Assembly: GCA_003456455.1 (NCBI GenBank)
Contig: DMRV01000013.1
Span: 1,223-7,921 of the forward strand
DNA length: 6,699 nucleotides
From: Flavobacteriales bacterium
GTDB taxonomy: Bacteria > Bacteroidota > Bacteroidia > UBA10329
Direction: 5' to 3'
The translations under genes were made by a program, and so were the position numbers. Below the pieces are notes generated by a model. It saw only the letters and a program-made list of their open reading frames with translations. It searched no databases and was not told the origin of the DNA. This document shows, piece after piece, positions 6,656 to 6,699 of this stretch (within the stretch, counting starts at the first letter, position 1; the number at the start of each line of letters is the position of its first letter).

Positions 6656-6699
6656 GAAGTAGTGATGTTAAAGTCTGTAATGATTGCACTCTGAATGGC
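6652..6699 (-). CDS. Possible 3' end of an upstream operon gene (15 codons and stop)
   Basis: Reading the minus strand from the window edge gives an open frame AIQSAIITDFNITTS followed by TGA at 6654-6652. The last base of this stop is the A of the ATG at 6652, a TGATG arrangement typical of coupled genes and in keeping with the overlaps between the next two gene pairs. With only 15 residues visible, no family can be recognised. At least one other frame is also open through this stretch, so the call rests mainly on the overlap pattern. Confidence 0.35.
   Translation of the reverse strand, partial: AIQSAIITDFNITTS

Overview
The window looks like chromosomal DNA of a member of the Bacteroidota, probably an aquatic or marine lineage. 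The evidence is a C-terminal type IX secretion (T9SS) sorting domain with the YPNPF signature at the left edge, followed by a secreted TlpA-type thioredoxin-fold protein of the long, N-terminally extended kind common in that phylum. DNA is fairly AT-rich and Shine-Dalgarno signals are mostly weak, which fits. No species can be named from the sequence alone.

Layout. Bases 1-1836 (+) hold two tightly spaced genes: the 3' end of a T9SS cargo protein and, 3 bases further on, an exported TlpA-like thiol-disulfide protein. Bases 1837-2094 are non-coding as far as I can see; they contain a likely bidirectional hairpin terminator and a second inverted repeat. Bases 2095-2835 (+) encode a small sulfotransferase-like protein with both PAPS-binding signatures. 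On the minus strand, 6655 down to 2816 is a run of three glycosyltransferase genes joined by 8-base and 4-base overlaps, so one translationally coupled operon. The first of these is a 651/652-residue fusion of a GNT-I/HlpA-like GT-A domain with a GT4-like GT-B domain; the other two are single GT2 enzymes. The operon probably continues upstream beyond the right edge, where an open frame ends in TGATG across the fusion gene's start.

How the genes may work together. The glycosyltransferases are of the kind found in capsule, O-antigen or exopolysaccharide loci. The convergent neighbour is a putative PAPS-dependent sulfotransferase, so a sulfated surface glycan or sulfated glycoconjugate is a reasonable but unproven idea. 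The T9SS/TlpA pair on the left looks like a separate unit of cell-envelope function. The most notable points are the GT-A/GT-B fusion and the 20-base tail-to-tail overlap between the sulfotransferase gene and the glycosyltransferase operon. I found no CRISPR array, tRNA, rRNA, insertion sequence or clear novel defence-type system.
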